In this document: positions 42,519 to 51,838 of the stretch, one piece after another
How the letters are laid out: the number at the start of each line of letters is the position of its first letter
Position numbering within the stretch: position 1 is the stretch's first letter
Assembly: GCA_009780435.1 (NCBI GenBank)
Contig: WRAB01000002.1
Location: 1-62,419, forward strand
From: Oscillospiraceae bacterium
Lineage (GTDB): Bacteria; Bacillota; Clostridia; Oscillospirales; Oscillospiraceae
Direction of reading: 5' to 3'
Length of the DNA: 62,419 nucleotides
Position numbers and translations under genes: made by a program
The notes under the pieces: model-generated
Database searches by the model: none
What the model saw: the letters and a program-made list of their open reading frames with translations, nothing else
What the model was told of the DNA's origin: nothing

Positions 42519-44594
42519 GTGCGATCTGTGTATCCCAACGCACAGACTGGGATTGCCGACGTTGTCGTTCTGCGTGCGCCGTCGAATTTGCGGCATAACA
42601 ATTCGTTTACGCACAACAGCGTAGAACTTCAATGGGATGCATCGAGTTACGGTGTGCAACGCTATTATGTGTACAATAACCTTACCAATCAGCGCATAGG
42701 CACCACATCGGCGACAAATTTCACGGTGACGGGCCTGACCCCGAATACGTTCCAGTCGTTCCGTGTGTACGCCGCCACAGATCACGGGCGCTCCGGGAGA
42801 AGTTGGCCGGTGTGGTTTACGACACGGGTTGCGCCGCCGGGGAATTTGCGGACGACGAATATTGGACAGACCACGGCGACCATTGCGTGGAATGCGTCTC
42901 CCGGTGCCGCGTATTACCGCATAGAGCGGGGCAATGGGACGTATGTGGGCACCGTCCGGGCGCCAGCGCTGTTATTTGTGTTAAGAAATTTGAGTGCGAA
43001 CACGCAGCACACGTTCCGCGTGATTGCCCAGGCGACCTCTGTTCCGAATGGGATTTCGGATTCGGTGCCGAGTACGATCACGTTCCGGACACTGGCTCCG
43101 CCAGCGCCGCCGCCCCTGCTGCCTGCCCCGCCGCCAGGTGGTGCGCCGCCTCCAGGGGGTGTGCCGGTGCCGAATGCGCGTGTTGTTTGGCCTGCACCAT
43201 CGAGGCCGAATAGAGAGCATATTACCTCTCCGTTCGGGTGGCGCAACCAATTTAGGCGTTACCACTTGGGCATTGATATTGCTACACCTACCGGCCACCA
43301 AGTCGTTGCGATGACAAATGGCACAGTGGAGCAAGCACGGACATGGTCCGGCGGTGGACGTACAATTGTACTTCGTCATCAAAACGGATACCGCTCTGTT
43401 TACATGCACCTCAGCGCATATAGGACGAGCGTAAATGCAGTCGTTAGCACAGGGCAACTAATCGGGCTTTCCGGCACTTCCGGCACAGTGAATGGTCAAT
43501 TGCGGGACGGCGTATTCGCCCCACATTTGCACTTTGAAGTCCGGCGGGGCGCAGCGGCAAATACGGCGATTAACCCGATTGCGTGGTATCACCGGGATGA
43601 CAGGCGGACGACGAATACGAATCCGCTGTTCGTGTTGCGGAATGGCCGGTTTGTGTATAATGAGAACTTCCGATGGTCAACACCGATTGCAGCGCCATTG
43701 CCCACGCCGCCGCCTGCGCCAGCCCCGCCACCGCCAACTACCGTGCCGGTGACCGGCGTGACAATTAACAACCCTGTCACGAGAATGAACATCGGGGAGG
43801 TGCGTACACTAACAGTAACGGTGAGGCCTTCCAATGCTACTGACCGAAACGTGAGATGGACTTCCTCTAATACAAATGCAGCGATGATTACTCCGGACGG
43901 AGTGCTTACCATCAGAGGAACAGGTACGACGCTGATTACGGCAACTTCCGTTTCAAATCCATCAGTTCGAGATTACTTTCGGATAGAGATACCGCAGCGT
44001 CTGCCACCACACCCAACGGTGCCGACAGCACCACGAGGGCCGTTCATATCCGCTGATGCGGCAGCATTAGCTTGGGCAAACCATATACATAGTACGAGTT
44101 TATTTACTCGGCATGAACACAGTGCTATCATTTATCGAACAACTATTGAAGGCCGGAGGATTTATCGTTTAACGAGAACAGCAAGTGGTTCGCCACATGT
44201 AGCTTCTGGAATAAACGACCTTGTAGATGAAGTTCCGCGCGGTGCAACAGGGGTGGCGGGTGTTCATACACATCATTTCGGACCTAATTTTTCTGGAGTA
44301 GGCACCGATCCGCCAAGGTATGATATCAGATGGGCACATTTTTGGTCTATGGACATATATGTTTCTGCACCAACAACACAGGGAAGCAGAACATCGTTTC
44401 ACTTGCGAAGATACACGGTTTCAACAAGTGACAATAGTATACTTGCAACGGTCTCCCTGCGACCTCTAAGTGCGACAGAGCGAGCAGCGCTTACGGCGAT
44501 ATACCGGACATCGTGGTATGCTCATTTGCCTTGCTCCAGATCCGACTGTCCTCCTCCAGAAGGATGGCCAACTAGCCCATGGCCACCAAGTTAA
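42519..44594 (+). CDS. 3' part of interrupted giant protein: FN3, M23 peptidase, DUF4329-like domain
   Basis: 691 codons from a GTG without a ribosome binding site; the frame is open from 42453. Domains: end of a BIG2 (ITVRSVYPNAQTGIADV), two FN3 (about 17-105 and 108-195), a Pro-rich linker, an M23/LytM peptidase (about 234-338) with the zinc motifs H-L-G-I-D and H-L-H-F-E, another Pro-rich linker, BIG2 (416-500), and a C-terminal domain (515-691) with GVAGVHTHHFGPNFSGVGTD, which resembles DUF4329/JAB-like modules found at the ends of polymorphic toxins. It is probably expressed only as the tail of the protein that starts at 38132. Confidence 0.8.
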   Translation: MRSVYPNAQTGIADVVVLRAPSNLRHNNSFTHNSVELQWDASSYGVQRYYVYNNLTNQRIGTTSATNFTVTGLTPNTFQSFRVYAATDHGRSGRSWPVWFTTRVAPPGNLRTTNIGQTTATIAWNASPGAAYYRIERGNGTYVGTVRAPALLFVLRNLSANTQHTFRVIAQATSVPNGISDSVPSTITFRTLAPPAPPPLLPAPPPGGAPPPGGVPVPNARVVWPAPSRPNREHITSPFGWRNQFRRYHLGIDIATPTGHQVVAMTNGTVEQARTWSGGGRTIVLRHQNGYRSVYMHLSAYRTSVNAVVSTGQLIGLSGTSGTVNGQLRDGVFAPHLHFEVRRGAAANTAINPIAWYHRDDRRTTNTNPLFVLRNGRFVYNENFRWSTPIAAPLPTPPPAPAPPPPTTVPVTGVTINNPVTRMNIGEVRTLTVTVRPSNATDRNVRWTSSNTNAAMITPDGVLTIRGTGTTLITATSVSNPSVRDYFRIEIPQRLPPHPTVPTAPRGPFISADAAALAWANHIHSTSLFTRHEHSAIIYRTTIEGRRIYRLTRTASGSPHVASGINDLVDEVPRGATGVAGVHTHHFGPNFSGVGTDPPRYDIRWAHFWSMDIYVSAPTTQGSRTSFHLRRYTVSTSDNSILATVSLRPLSATERAALTAIYRTSWYAHLPCSRSDCPPPEGWPTSPWPPS

Positions 44595-44620
44595 AAATAA
44601 AAAAATAGGAGATGTCTACA

Positions 44621-45051
44621 ATGAAAAAAAGTTTTTTAGAATTACCACATGTATATTTTTGGTCGCAATAATTTTCTCTGGGTGTAGCGTAAATGAGGAG
44701 GAACCCGATATGGAAATAGCGTTTAGAGAAATTGATTTATCGGAACATTCTTGGGATGGCGAATCGTGGGAAAATGCGGGCGCAAACGCTAGAGGGGATG
44801 TTGATTTATCACAATTTTCCGGACAAAAAATTGAATCAAGAGAAATGGCTGAAAATATTGCAATTACTATCTTAGAACAGCAACAAACGCAAGGTTTCTT
44901 AGATGATTTTGTGTTGCTAAGCATCGAACATGATCCAATACAAAACATTTGGATTTTCGCCTATGGTGAGCACCCGCCCATCCCCGGAATGCCCTTTTAC
45001 GCTGCTGTAGATGGCTATACCAGCCAACTACTTAGGATGTGGGTGTATTAA
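44621..45051 (+). CDS. Lipoprotein resembling NTF2-fold immunity protein, start out of frame
   Basis: The coding frame to 45051 contains a lipoprotein signal (FRITTCIFLVAIIFSGC) and a small domain with REMAENIAITILEQQQ, then SIEHDPIQNIWIFAYGE, then YAAVDGYTSQLLRMWVY, similar to NTF2-fold immunity proteins that accompany polymorphic toxins. The only start with a ribosome binding site (AGGAG, 9 nt) is ATG 44621, but the following A7 tract puts it one base out of frame; with A8 it would read MKKKFFRITT. The open frame itself extends upstream into the preceding gene to 44470 without a better start. Family assignment is moderate. Confidence 0.6.
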
Positions 45052-45101
45052 ATAGGAATGTCTGGCTAGGGTATTACACATGTGGAGGCATAGTAACGTA
45101 T

Positions 45102-45800
45102 ATGAGAAGAAGAAAGTATATTCTCCCCGCCATTTTGCTCCTTGCGCTGATCTTGTCCATAGTAGCATATTTCGTCATAAGAGAAAGCCCAGGAGCGCCG
45201 TCAGAAGCGCTCACCCATCAGGCAGACTATCCTGCCCTACAGCCAGAAGACCTTGCCTCACCGGAAGGGATGGTTGAGTGTCCAGTACACGGAGAGGTGG
45301 TGGGCGGCGCTGGTCAAGTAGAGGAAGAAAATGACGATCCGCCGGAGTTAGGTACCACCACCCCATCATCAGACCCAGAAATTCCAGATATTGCATGGCC
45401 AGAAGGTCTACCCTACCATATCCCCGGTTCAATCGCCCTGCGACCTGATGGTTTTTTTGAAGAACAATATAACCTCCCATTCACTTTGCAACATCGAGCT
45501 GTCTTCTATACACTACCAGCAGACATTGAAATGATGGTAGAAGACCAGGAGGTAGGCATCTGGGTTGATGAAAATATAATTGATACAGACCCTGACGGAC
45601 CCGCTGTGATGCCTTTGGTGGCGTTCATTCAACGATTTAACATCCAAAAAGAAGATTTCGTCACCGTAGTAGAAGAAATGAGAAAAAATGCTATAGCGTC
45701 AGGCTTTGATCTGTACGACGAAGATTTTGAACTCCCCAACGCCGATATTATCTTCACATTCGACAACGAACTCATCAGCCATTTCTACCGCCGAGCGTGA
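45102..45800 (+). CDS. Membrane-anchored tandem paralogue A
   Basis: 232 residues. N-terminal membrane helix or signal (residues 6-25), acidic Pro/Glu-rich linker, then a domain of about 135 residues shared with the next two genes: IAWPEGLPYHIPGSIALRPDGFF, LPFTL.HRA, then FIQRFNIQKEDFV and the end NADIIFTFDNELISHFYRRA. I do not recognise the family. A GGAGG is 13 nt upstream. The following gene starts 4 nt after the stop. Its place behind an effector-like gene suggests an accessory or immunity-like role, by inference. Confidence 0.65.
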   Translation: MRRRKYILPAILLLALILSIVAYFVIRESPGAPSEALTHQADYPALQPEDLASPEGMVECPVHGEVVGGAGQVEEENDDPPELGTTTPSSDPEIPDIAWPEGLPYHIPGSIALRPDGFFEEQYNLPFTLQHRAVFYTLPADIEMMVEDQEVGIWVDENIIDTDPDGPAVMPLVAFIQRFNIQKEDFVTVVEEMRKNAIASGFDLYDEDFELPNADIIFTFDNELISHFYRRA

Positions 45801-45804
45801 TGAT

Positions 45805-46998
45805 ATGAGAAGAAAGAAATTGCTACTGATCGTTATCGCCGTATTTGTGTTCTCGACCATTGCCCTTGCACTACATTTTTTGATGAATGAAAATGAAAAC
45901 GGAAATGAGAATGGAGGTGGATATATGACAACGCCAGAACCGACTGAACAAGTAAGAGTTCCGCCGCCTTTATATCCGCAGGTACATGTAGAAAGTGTGG
46001 ATGAATTATTAGAGTGGATACGTACTGTAGATGTAGAGACTTTCCAGAGTGGACGATATATCGCCGTGGTTTCTTTGCTACGTACCGTGGGAAAAACGAT
46101 TGTTCCAAGCTTTGATATTCCGGGAGTAGAATCATTTGGGATGACTGTCCTACAGGACGATGTACTTCCTATGGGGCGTACAGCTATCTCATATGCCTAT
46201 CTGGCACCAAGCGGTGAACGCCTCTTTGTTTCAGTCTCGACACTAACTTCAGATCAAGTTGAACAGGGAAGTCGAAGCATCTGTGAATACGCTGCAACAC
46301 TTGATGAGGCCTGGCATGATGCTATGCTGTCAGAGGCAACTATTCAGATCATTACAGAAGATGGGATAAGAACTGAAACGGTACAGACTTTAACATATTC
46401 AGCCTCTGATAACCCCGATATGGTTGGGTGGATACCATCTAAAAGTATAATGTTCCTTGTTGGCGATTTTCAAATAATGCTCCGACAGGATCGAGATGTC
46501 TTCAACGCTGACTTCCTCAATTTACTGCAACTAGAAGTAATTTCAATTGAGTTAGACACCACCACCCCACCATCAAGCCCAGAGTCCCCAGGCATTGCAT
46601 GGCCAGAAGACCTCCCTCGTCACGTTCCCGGTTCAATCACTCTACGACCAGACGGATATTTAGAGGCAATGTTCGATTTGCCATTCACCCTGCGACATCG
46701 GGCAGTTTTCTATTCCATACCAGCAGACATTGAGAGGATGGTAGATGATCCAGAGGCGAGCATTTGGGTTGATGAAAATATACTGAGAGAGGCAGACCCC
46801 ACTGTAATGCCTTTGGCAGCGTTTATTCAACGATTTAATATCCAGAAAGAAGATTTCGTCGCCGTAGTAGAAGAAATGAGAAAAAATGCTATAGCGTCAG
46901 GCTTTGATTTGTACGACGAAGATTTTGAACTCCCCAACGCCGATATTATCTTCACATTCGACAACGAACTCATCAGCCATTTTTACCGCCGAGCGTGA
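45805..46998 (+). CDS. Membrane-anchored tandem paralogue B
   Basis: 397 residues. Signal or anchor helix (5-25), an Asn/Glu/Gly linker (NENENGNENGGG), an N-terminal domain of about 190 residues not found in paralogue A (SVDELLEWIRTVDVETFQSG to VFNADFLNLL), then the shared domain ending NADIIFTFDNELISHFYRRA. Only GAGCG stands before the ATG, which follows the preceding stop by 4 nt, so coupling is likely. Family unknown. The last 160 nt are almost identical to those of paralogue A. Confidence 0.65.
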   Translation: MRRKKLLLIVIAVFVFSTIALALHFLMNENENGNENGGGYMTTPEPTEQVRVPPPLYPQVHVESVDELLEWIRTVDVETFQSGRYIAVVSLLRTVGKTIVPSFDIPGVESFGMTVLQDDVLPMGRTAISYAYLAPSGERLFVSVSTLTSDQVEQGSRSICEYAATLDEAWHDAMLSEATIQIITEDGIRTETVQTLTYSASDNPDMVGWIPSKSIMFLVGDFQIMLRQDRDVFNADFLNLLQLEVISIELDTTTPPSSPESPGIAWPEDLPRHVPGSITLRPDGYLEAMFDLPFTLRHRAVFYSIPADIERMVDDPEASIWVDENILREADPTVMPLAAFIQRFNIQKEDFVAVVEEMRKNAIASGFDLYDEDFELPNADIIFTFDNELISHFYRRA

Positions 46999-47002
46999 TG
47001 AT

Positions 47003-48145
47003 ATGAAAAAGAGAAAAAATGTTTTTTTAGTTATCGGAGTCCTTTTGCTCCTTTCTGTTGGAGGCTTATTGCTTTGGCGCACGGGAGACATTCCCATGCG
47101 ATACAACAACTTGCGCGAGTTCCCACCCCAATCTGACTGGACCAGCATTTACCCAGAACATAGAGGCAGAGCGTTTGCACAATACTATGACATCATCGCT
47201 ACAGGAACGTTTCGCTTGATCGCTACAGAAATTAATGATGGAGTGGAAAGTAATCTAGAAATTCATCAAATGAATGGCATGATGATGTCTGCTTTTGATG
47301 ACAGTCGAATGATTATGAGAGACGGAAAAACCTATACCTTTTTCGATGCTTTAGAGGGATTTTATTTGCTGTTTGATAGCCCGTCACCCCCTTGGGATCC
47401 GGCGAATGACACTTATGGGATATCCTTTGTTGGATGGGGCATTGCTGAATTTGATGGGCGTGAGTTAAATTACGAGAAATATACATTTGAAAGTGGAAAC
47501 ACTGATCAATTTTTCTTTGATGGTGATGTTCTAGTGGGTTTTCGGGGATTTTCTGTTCTATTCGATAAGATCACAGACACGATCATCCATATCCTAGACA
47601 ATAATGTATCATCAGAGGTTTTTGAGATTCCCGCAGATTATCAAGAGTTTGACCCGGATGCACATTGGGATTTGGTTTCCGACATTTTTGAAGGCTGGAG
47701 CGAAAATGAAGCGCCTGCCACCTTGCCTGCACCTACTCAATGGTCACCCGGAGATCCGTGGCCAGATAATATTCCGGAATATCGCCCCGGCTCAATCACA
47801 CTATGGCCTGATGGGCAATTAGAGGAAACGTTTTACCTACCATATACACTGCACCATCGAGCCATTCCCGCAATCATTGACGAATTGGTGGACGGTCCAG
47901 AGGTACAAGAATGGTTGCTTGAGGTAGCAAGCGATAGTGAACGCCCAACTGTGATGCTCATAAAAGCATTTGTACAGAGATTTAACATCCAAAAAGAAGA
48001 TTTCGTCGCCGCAGTAGAAGAGTTGAGAGAAATTTACATAGCGTTAGACCACGACCTTACAGACGAACTATACGAACTCCCCAACGCCGATATTATCTTC
48101 ACATTCGACAACGAACTCATCAGCCATTTCTACCGCCGAGCGTGA
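47003..48145 (+). CDS. Membrane-anchored tandem paralogue C
   Basis: 380 residues. Anchor helix (5-22, VFLVIGVLLLLSVGGLLL), an N-terminal domain different again from paralogue B (about residues 40-210, with strands such as TGTFRLIATEIND and NLEIHQMNG that resemble a lipoprotein beta-sandwich), then the shared domain with WPDNIPEYRPGSITLWPDGQLEE, FVQRFNIQKEDFV and the same last 20 residues. The segment between FVAAVEEL and YELPNAD is more diverged than in A and B, while the final 75-80 nt are again nearly identical. Function unknown. Confidence 0.65.
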   Translation: MKKRKNVFLVIGVLLLLSVGGLLLWRTGDIPMRYNNLREFPPQSDWTSIYPEHRGRAFAQYYDIIATGTFRLIATEINDGVESNLEIHQMNGMMMSAFDDSRMIMRDGKTYTFFDALEGFYLLFDSPSPPWDPANDTYGISFVGWGIAEFDGRELNYEKYTFESGNTDQFFFDGDVLVGFRGFSVLFDKITDTIIHILDNNVSSEVFEIPADYQEFDPDAHWDLVSDIFEGWSENEAPATLPAPTQWSPGDPWPDNIPEYRPGSITLWPDGQLEETFYLPYTLHHRAIPAIIDELVDGPEVQEWLLEVASDSERPTVMLIKAFVQRFNIQKEDFVAAVEELREIYIALDHDLTDELYELPNADIIFTFDNELISHFYRRA

Positions 48146-48187
48146 TAAGCGGCTCACATATACACCCGCACGAAAGGAGAGTACCCC

Positions 48188-49975
48188 ATGAAACAAAAAC
48201 GCATTGCGCTACTTCTCGCCCTTATCCTCATGCTATCTACCCTCACCCCCGCAGCATCTGCCCAGCGGCTGGACTTTGCAGACCTTGACGATAGGCACTG
48301 GGTAACGCCATTCCTGCAAATCTTGGATCGCTTAGAATTGGACGTATTCCAAGGCGTCCCCCAAAATGGCGGATTCCATTTCCAGCCCAACCGCAATTTG
48401 ACCCGTGCAGAATTTGCGGCAATCCTCGTCCGTGCCTTTGACTTGCACGACGAAACCGCCCAGAACCCATTCGAGGACGTACCCGATGGCGCATGGTACG
48501 CCCCCTATGTGGCATCGGCCACGGCATTCGGCATGGTGCACGGCATCAATCTTGCCGGGACGTTGTTTTCGCCTGACGCCGATGTAACGCACCAAGAGGC
48601 GTTTGTAATGTTCGCCCGTGTATGTAAGTCTCTCCCGTTTTTTGACGAGCCAGAAAAGGACGCACAGGAGATACTTTCCAAATTCCAAGACGCAGAAGAT
48701 CTGGCACCGTGGGCAGTAGAGGACGTGGCCTTTTTGGTGTATCATGGATTTATCACGGGTACGGCCTATGGGTCAGACCCGAATTTCCCCGAGGATGAGA
48801 CAATCGTTATGCTATATCCCTTGCCCCACATCACCCGTGCGGAGACCGCCGCACTCCTCGCCCGCATAGCGGATATGATCCGGGTGGTGGAGATTATGAG
48901 CCGTCCGCCGTCGGTTGTGATCCCCGATGATCCCCCGCCATCGTTCCCAGAGGCGACAATGGGTGCGCTGGCCGAACGCATCCGTGAGGCGGAGGGATAT
49001 TTAAATATGCAAAACCGGATCACTACGGAAACATTCGGGGCTCTGCGGGAAATGCACCGTCAGGCTGTCGGCGTATACAATGCCGAGCGGTTCTTCCAAA
49101 GCGTACTGAACCAAACATATTACGAGCTCGTCCAGGCAATTGAAAATTTGGTGTTCCTGCAAAAAGATGACCTATGGGCGGCATATGTCTACGCAAGCGG
49201 GTACGATCACAATGTCTGGCATCTGTACACCCCGGAGAGTTTCCATGCGATGCAGGATGCACGTACATATGCGGGGCGTATCTATCACCAGACATCCATC
49301 ACCCAAGCAGATATTGATGCGGCGTTGGAGCGGCTCCTTGCCACAATCGACAATCTGGTCAGAGTACAAAAAGATGCCCTCTCTACGGCCCTTTCCGATA
49401 CCCGGCCAGATAGTCAGCGTTGGTTTATGTACACTGCTGAAAGTTTCGGTGTGTTTCAAAGAGCACGAAGCGCCGCAAGTAGCGTGTATACCAGCATGGT
49501 ACCACAAGACGAAGTAGATGAAGCACTAGAGACGCTCCTAGAGGCGTGGGATCGCCTTGAGCAACTACCCAAAGAGGAATTTCTCTTGCGCATCATCCGA
49601 AATGGCGAAGTATCGGAGCAACTTGAAGATAGATTCACGCCCGACAGCTTTGTGAATCTCATGCCCGCATTAAACGCCGCAAGATATGTGCTTCAAACCA
49701 GCGGAACATTTGACGAGCATTACGCTGCCGCAAGCGCATTGGCACAGGCGATTGGCGACCTTGAGATTCGGGCGAGATATCAACTCCCGACGTTCTTGGC
49801 ACACGGACAGTTATACGTGGGCAATCCCAGATACACACAGGAGAGCCGAGACGCACTGCGGCTTGTGATAGACGAGGCCCGTACAATGCTGGATGCCCCG
49901 GACACAAGCGACGATGAATTGGACGACGTGCTGGCGAGGTTGATGGCCACAGTTTTGTCGCTGGAAAGAGTGTGA
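48188..49975 (+). CDS. SLH-domain surface protein with helical repeats
   Basis: 595 residues. Signal peptide (1-25, ending ASA), three SLH domains (about 27-90, 91-155 and 160-235; LTRAEF, VTHQEA, ITRAET), a Pro linker, then three to four helical FIVAR-like repeats of about 80 residues with the pattern YTPESF....AR..A..V..........D.AL..LL.......L. It should be bound to secondary cell-wall polymer. GAAAGGAG precedes the ATG. It follows paralogue C by 42 nt and may belong to the same transcript. Confidence 0.85.
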   Translation: MKQKRIALLLALILMLSTLTPAASAQRLDFADLDDRHWVTPFLQILDRLELDVFQGVPQNGGFHFQPNRNLTRAEFAAILVRAFDLHDETAQNPFEDVPDGAWYAPYVASATAFGMVHGINLAGTLFSPDADVTHQEAFVMFARVCKSLPFFDEPEKDAQEILSKFQDAEDLAPWAVEDVAFLVYHGFITGTAYGSDPNFPEDETIVMLYPLPHITRAETAALLARIADMIRVVEIMSRPPSVVIPDDPPPSFPEATMGALAERIREAEGYLNMQNRITTETFGALREMHRQAVGVYNAERFFQSVLNQTYYELVQAIENLVFLQKDDLWAAYVYASGYDHNVWHLYTPESFHAMQDARTYAGRIYHQTSITQADIDAALERLLATIDNLVRVQKDALSTALSDTRPDSQRWFMYTAESFGVFQRARSAASSVYTSMVPQDEVDEALETLLEAWDRLEQLPKEEFLLRIIRNGEVSEQLEDRFTPDSFVNLMPALNAARYVLQTSGTFDEHYAAASALAQAIGDLEIRARYQLPTFLAHGQLYVGNPRYTQESRDALRLVIDEARTMLDAPDTSDDELDDVLARLMATVLSLERV

Positions 49976-50006
49976 GGCGTGATGGGAAGTTAGAAAAAGA
50001 AAATGT

Positions 50007-50041
50007 AACGCCCTCTAAATCTAACAAATTTAGAGGGCGTT
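50007..50041. terminator. Hairpin between convergent genes
   Basis: AACGCCCTCTAAAT and its exact complement form a 14-bp stem with a 7-nt loop, between the SLH gene (plus) and the ABC ATPase gene (minus). T-runs are weak on both strands. Probable shared terminator. Confidence 0.7.
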
Positions 50042-50128
50042 GCGTTGTAGGTTAGCTCCTGTTTTCAGGGCTATTTTGACGAACTTTTGTATTCCTGCGA
50101 GACGGGCGGGCTTTATTGCTGAAATCCG

Positions 50129-50878
50129 CTATGTCTCAAATCTTGTAATCAACTCTGCGGGGGTGAGCGCTTGTTTCTCACTGCCTGAGACATCCAGATC
50201 TATTTCGCCGCCGTTTAACATGATCAGTCTATCGCCGTATGCAATCGCATCGCTCATGTTATGGGAAATCATGATGGTTGTTATGTTTTGTTCCTCAACC
50301 AATTTTTTTGTTATGCCCATGACTTGCTTTGCGATTCTCGGATCCAGGGCCGCCGTGTGCTCATCCAGTAGCAGCAGCTTTGGTTTTTGCAGGGTCGCCA
50401 TGAGCAGTGTCACAACCTGGCGCTGTCCGCCTGATAGAAGCGACGCTTTTTTGCGCAGCATGTTTTCAAGTCCTAGGTCAAACTCGGCCAGTTTTTCCTT
50501 GAAAAAAACAATATCTCGTCTACGTATGGCCCATTGGAGGCCGCGCCATTTGCCCCGAGAATGGGCCAACGCCATGTTTTCTGCGATTGTCAGGTCAGGG
50601 CAGACCCCGAAATTGGGGTCTTGATACACACGGGCAATCATAGCCGCCCGGGCGCTGTGGCTTTTCCGCTGAATATCTTCACCGTCAAAGAATATGGACC
50701 CCGATGTGGGGTATATATTGCCGTTTATAATATTAAAAAGCGTACTTTTTCCGGCACCATTGCCGCCGATCATTGTGACAAATTGCCCCTCGGGAATCGC
50801 CAGGCTCAAAGACTTCAGCACATGGTTTTTTTCGATCCCGTTGTCAAAAATCATAGATATATGTTCGAGTGCTATCAT
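50129..50878 (-). CDS. ABC transporter ATP-binding protein (TrpXYZ-like system)
   Basis: 249 residues. Walker A GGNGAGKST, signature LLSGGQRQ, Walker B LLLLDEHTAALD (Glu then His, unusual but typical for this subfamily), and switch His in MISHNMSD. It energises uptake by the permease and binding protein encoded upstream. ATG 50878 overlaps the permease stop as ATGA and has GAGGTG upstream. Confidence 0.9.
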   Translation of the reverse strand: MIALEHISMIFDNGIEKNHVLKSLSLAIPEGQFVTMIGGNGAGKSTLFNIINGNIYPTSGSIFFDGEDIQRKSHSARAAMIARVYQDPNFGVCPDLTIAENMALAHSRGKWRGLQWAIRRRDIVFFKEKLAEFDLGLENMLRKKASLLSGGQRQVVTLLMATLQKPKLLLLDEHTAALDPRIAKQVMGITKKLVEEQNITTIMISHNMSDAIAYGDRLIMLNGGEIDLDVSGSEKQALTPAELITRFET

Positions 50879-51807
50879 TTGGCCACCTCGATCCGCTTCT
50901 TGGAATACATTTGGCGCAGTTTTGGGATGCACAACGCACTCAAGGCAAACACAGCGGTGAGCAGACGTGTCCAATCGGGACTGAGCAGCCCGGTGACGAT
51001 GACCAGTGAGATACAGCTAAAGTAGATAAACGAACCCAGCGAAATAAATAGCAACCGTGTCAACATGCTCCCGTTCTTAGGCGTTATGATCTCGCCGATC
51101 ACAAGGGAGGCGAGCCCGATGACGAGAACGCCTGTTCCCGTGTTGACGTTTGCGCCGCTCTGTTGCTGTGCGACCAGCGCACCTGCGAGCCCGGTAATCG
51201 CGTTTGATATGACAAGGGAGGAAATTTTGCGGCTGTCTGTATTGACGCCGTTGGAACAAGCCATGCGCTCATTATCGCCTGTGGCACGGATTGACAGGCC
51301 AAAGGACGTACTGTAGAGGAAAAACAACGCAGAGATAACCACAATCAGGGTTATGGCCCCTACGAGTACGTAGGACCATAACAGCGCATGAAAAGGCTGT
51401 ATGCCCAATGCCACCAGCTGTCCCCGTATGGGCGCAAATATGAAGCTGTCAAGGGGTGCGGAAATGGTACTGCCCCCCATGACGAATAAATTGATCGAAA
51501 ATAGCGCCATGGTGACAAGCAGGCCTGAGATAATTCCGTCTATTTTCAGCTTCGTGTGGATCAGCGCAGTGGTGAGTCCTGCCACGGCGCCGCCTATGGG
51601 TGCGACGATGAGGGTTGCCCAAAAATGTGCGCCACCGTGCAGCATTGTCATAGCAATTGCGGCGCCAAAGGCAAATGTACCTTCGACGGTCAGGTCTGGT
51701 TTTTTCATGATGCGCAAGGACATAAAGATACCGATGGCCACAGGGGCGTATAATAGCCCTTGGCCCAGGCTTCCGTATATACTGGTTAAAAACATGTCAA
51801 CTGTCAT
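50875..51807 (-). CDS. ABC transporter permease (TrpXYZ-like system)
   Basis: 310 residues, eight or more membrane helices, of the branched-chain amino acid/ribose permease superfamily. The segment MKKPDLTVEGTFAFGAAIA near the start and GLITSL-like glycine-rich helices are typical of the uncharacterised transporter family whose binding proteins are called TrpX. Substrate probably an amino acid or aromatic compound; not proven. Lies between the binding protein and the ATPase genes. Confidence 0.88.
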   Translation of the reverse strand: MTVDMFLTSIYGSLGQGLLYAPVAIGIFMSLRIMKKPDLTVEGTFAFGAAIAMTMLHGGAHFWATLIVAPIGGAVAGLTTALIHTKLKIDGIISGLLVTMALFSINLFVMGGSTISAPLDSFIFAPIRGQLVALGIQPFHALLWSYVLVGAITLIVVISALFFLYSTSFGLSIRATGDNERMACSNGVNTDSRKISSLVISNAITGLAGALVAQQQSGANVNTGTGVLVIGLASLVIGEIITPKNGSMLTRLLFISLGSFIYFSCISLVIVTGLLSPDWTRLLTAVFALSALCIPKLRQMYSKKRIEVAK

Positions 51808-51838
51808 TTGGCTCCTCTTTTTTCAAATGAAAATTACG

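Noticed and set aside
42519-42521. GTG as an independent start of the M23 half
   Set aside because: No ribosome binding site, no signal peptide, and the first residues complete a BIG2 domain begun in the preceding frame.
45706-45804. Upstream extensions of paralogues B and C with near-identical first residues
   Set aside because: They are the conserved 3' tail of the preceding gene read in another frame; the true starts begin membrane anchors just after that stop.
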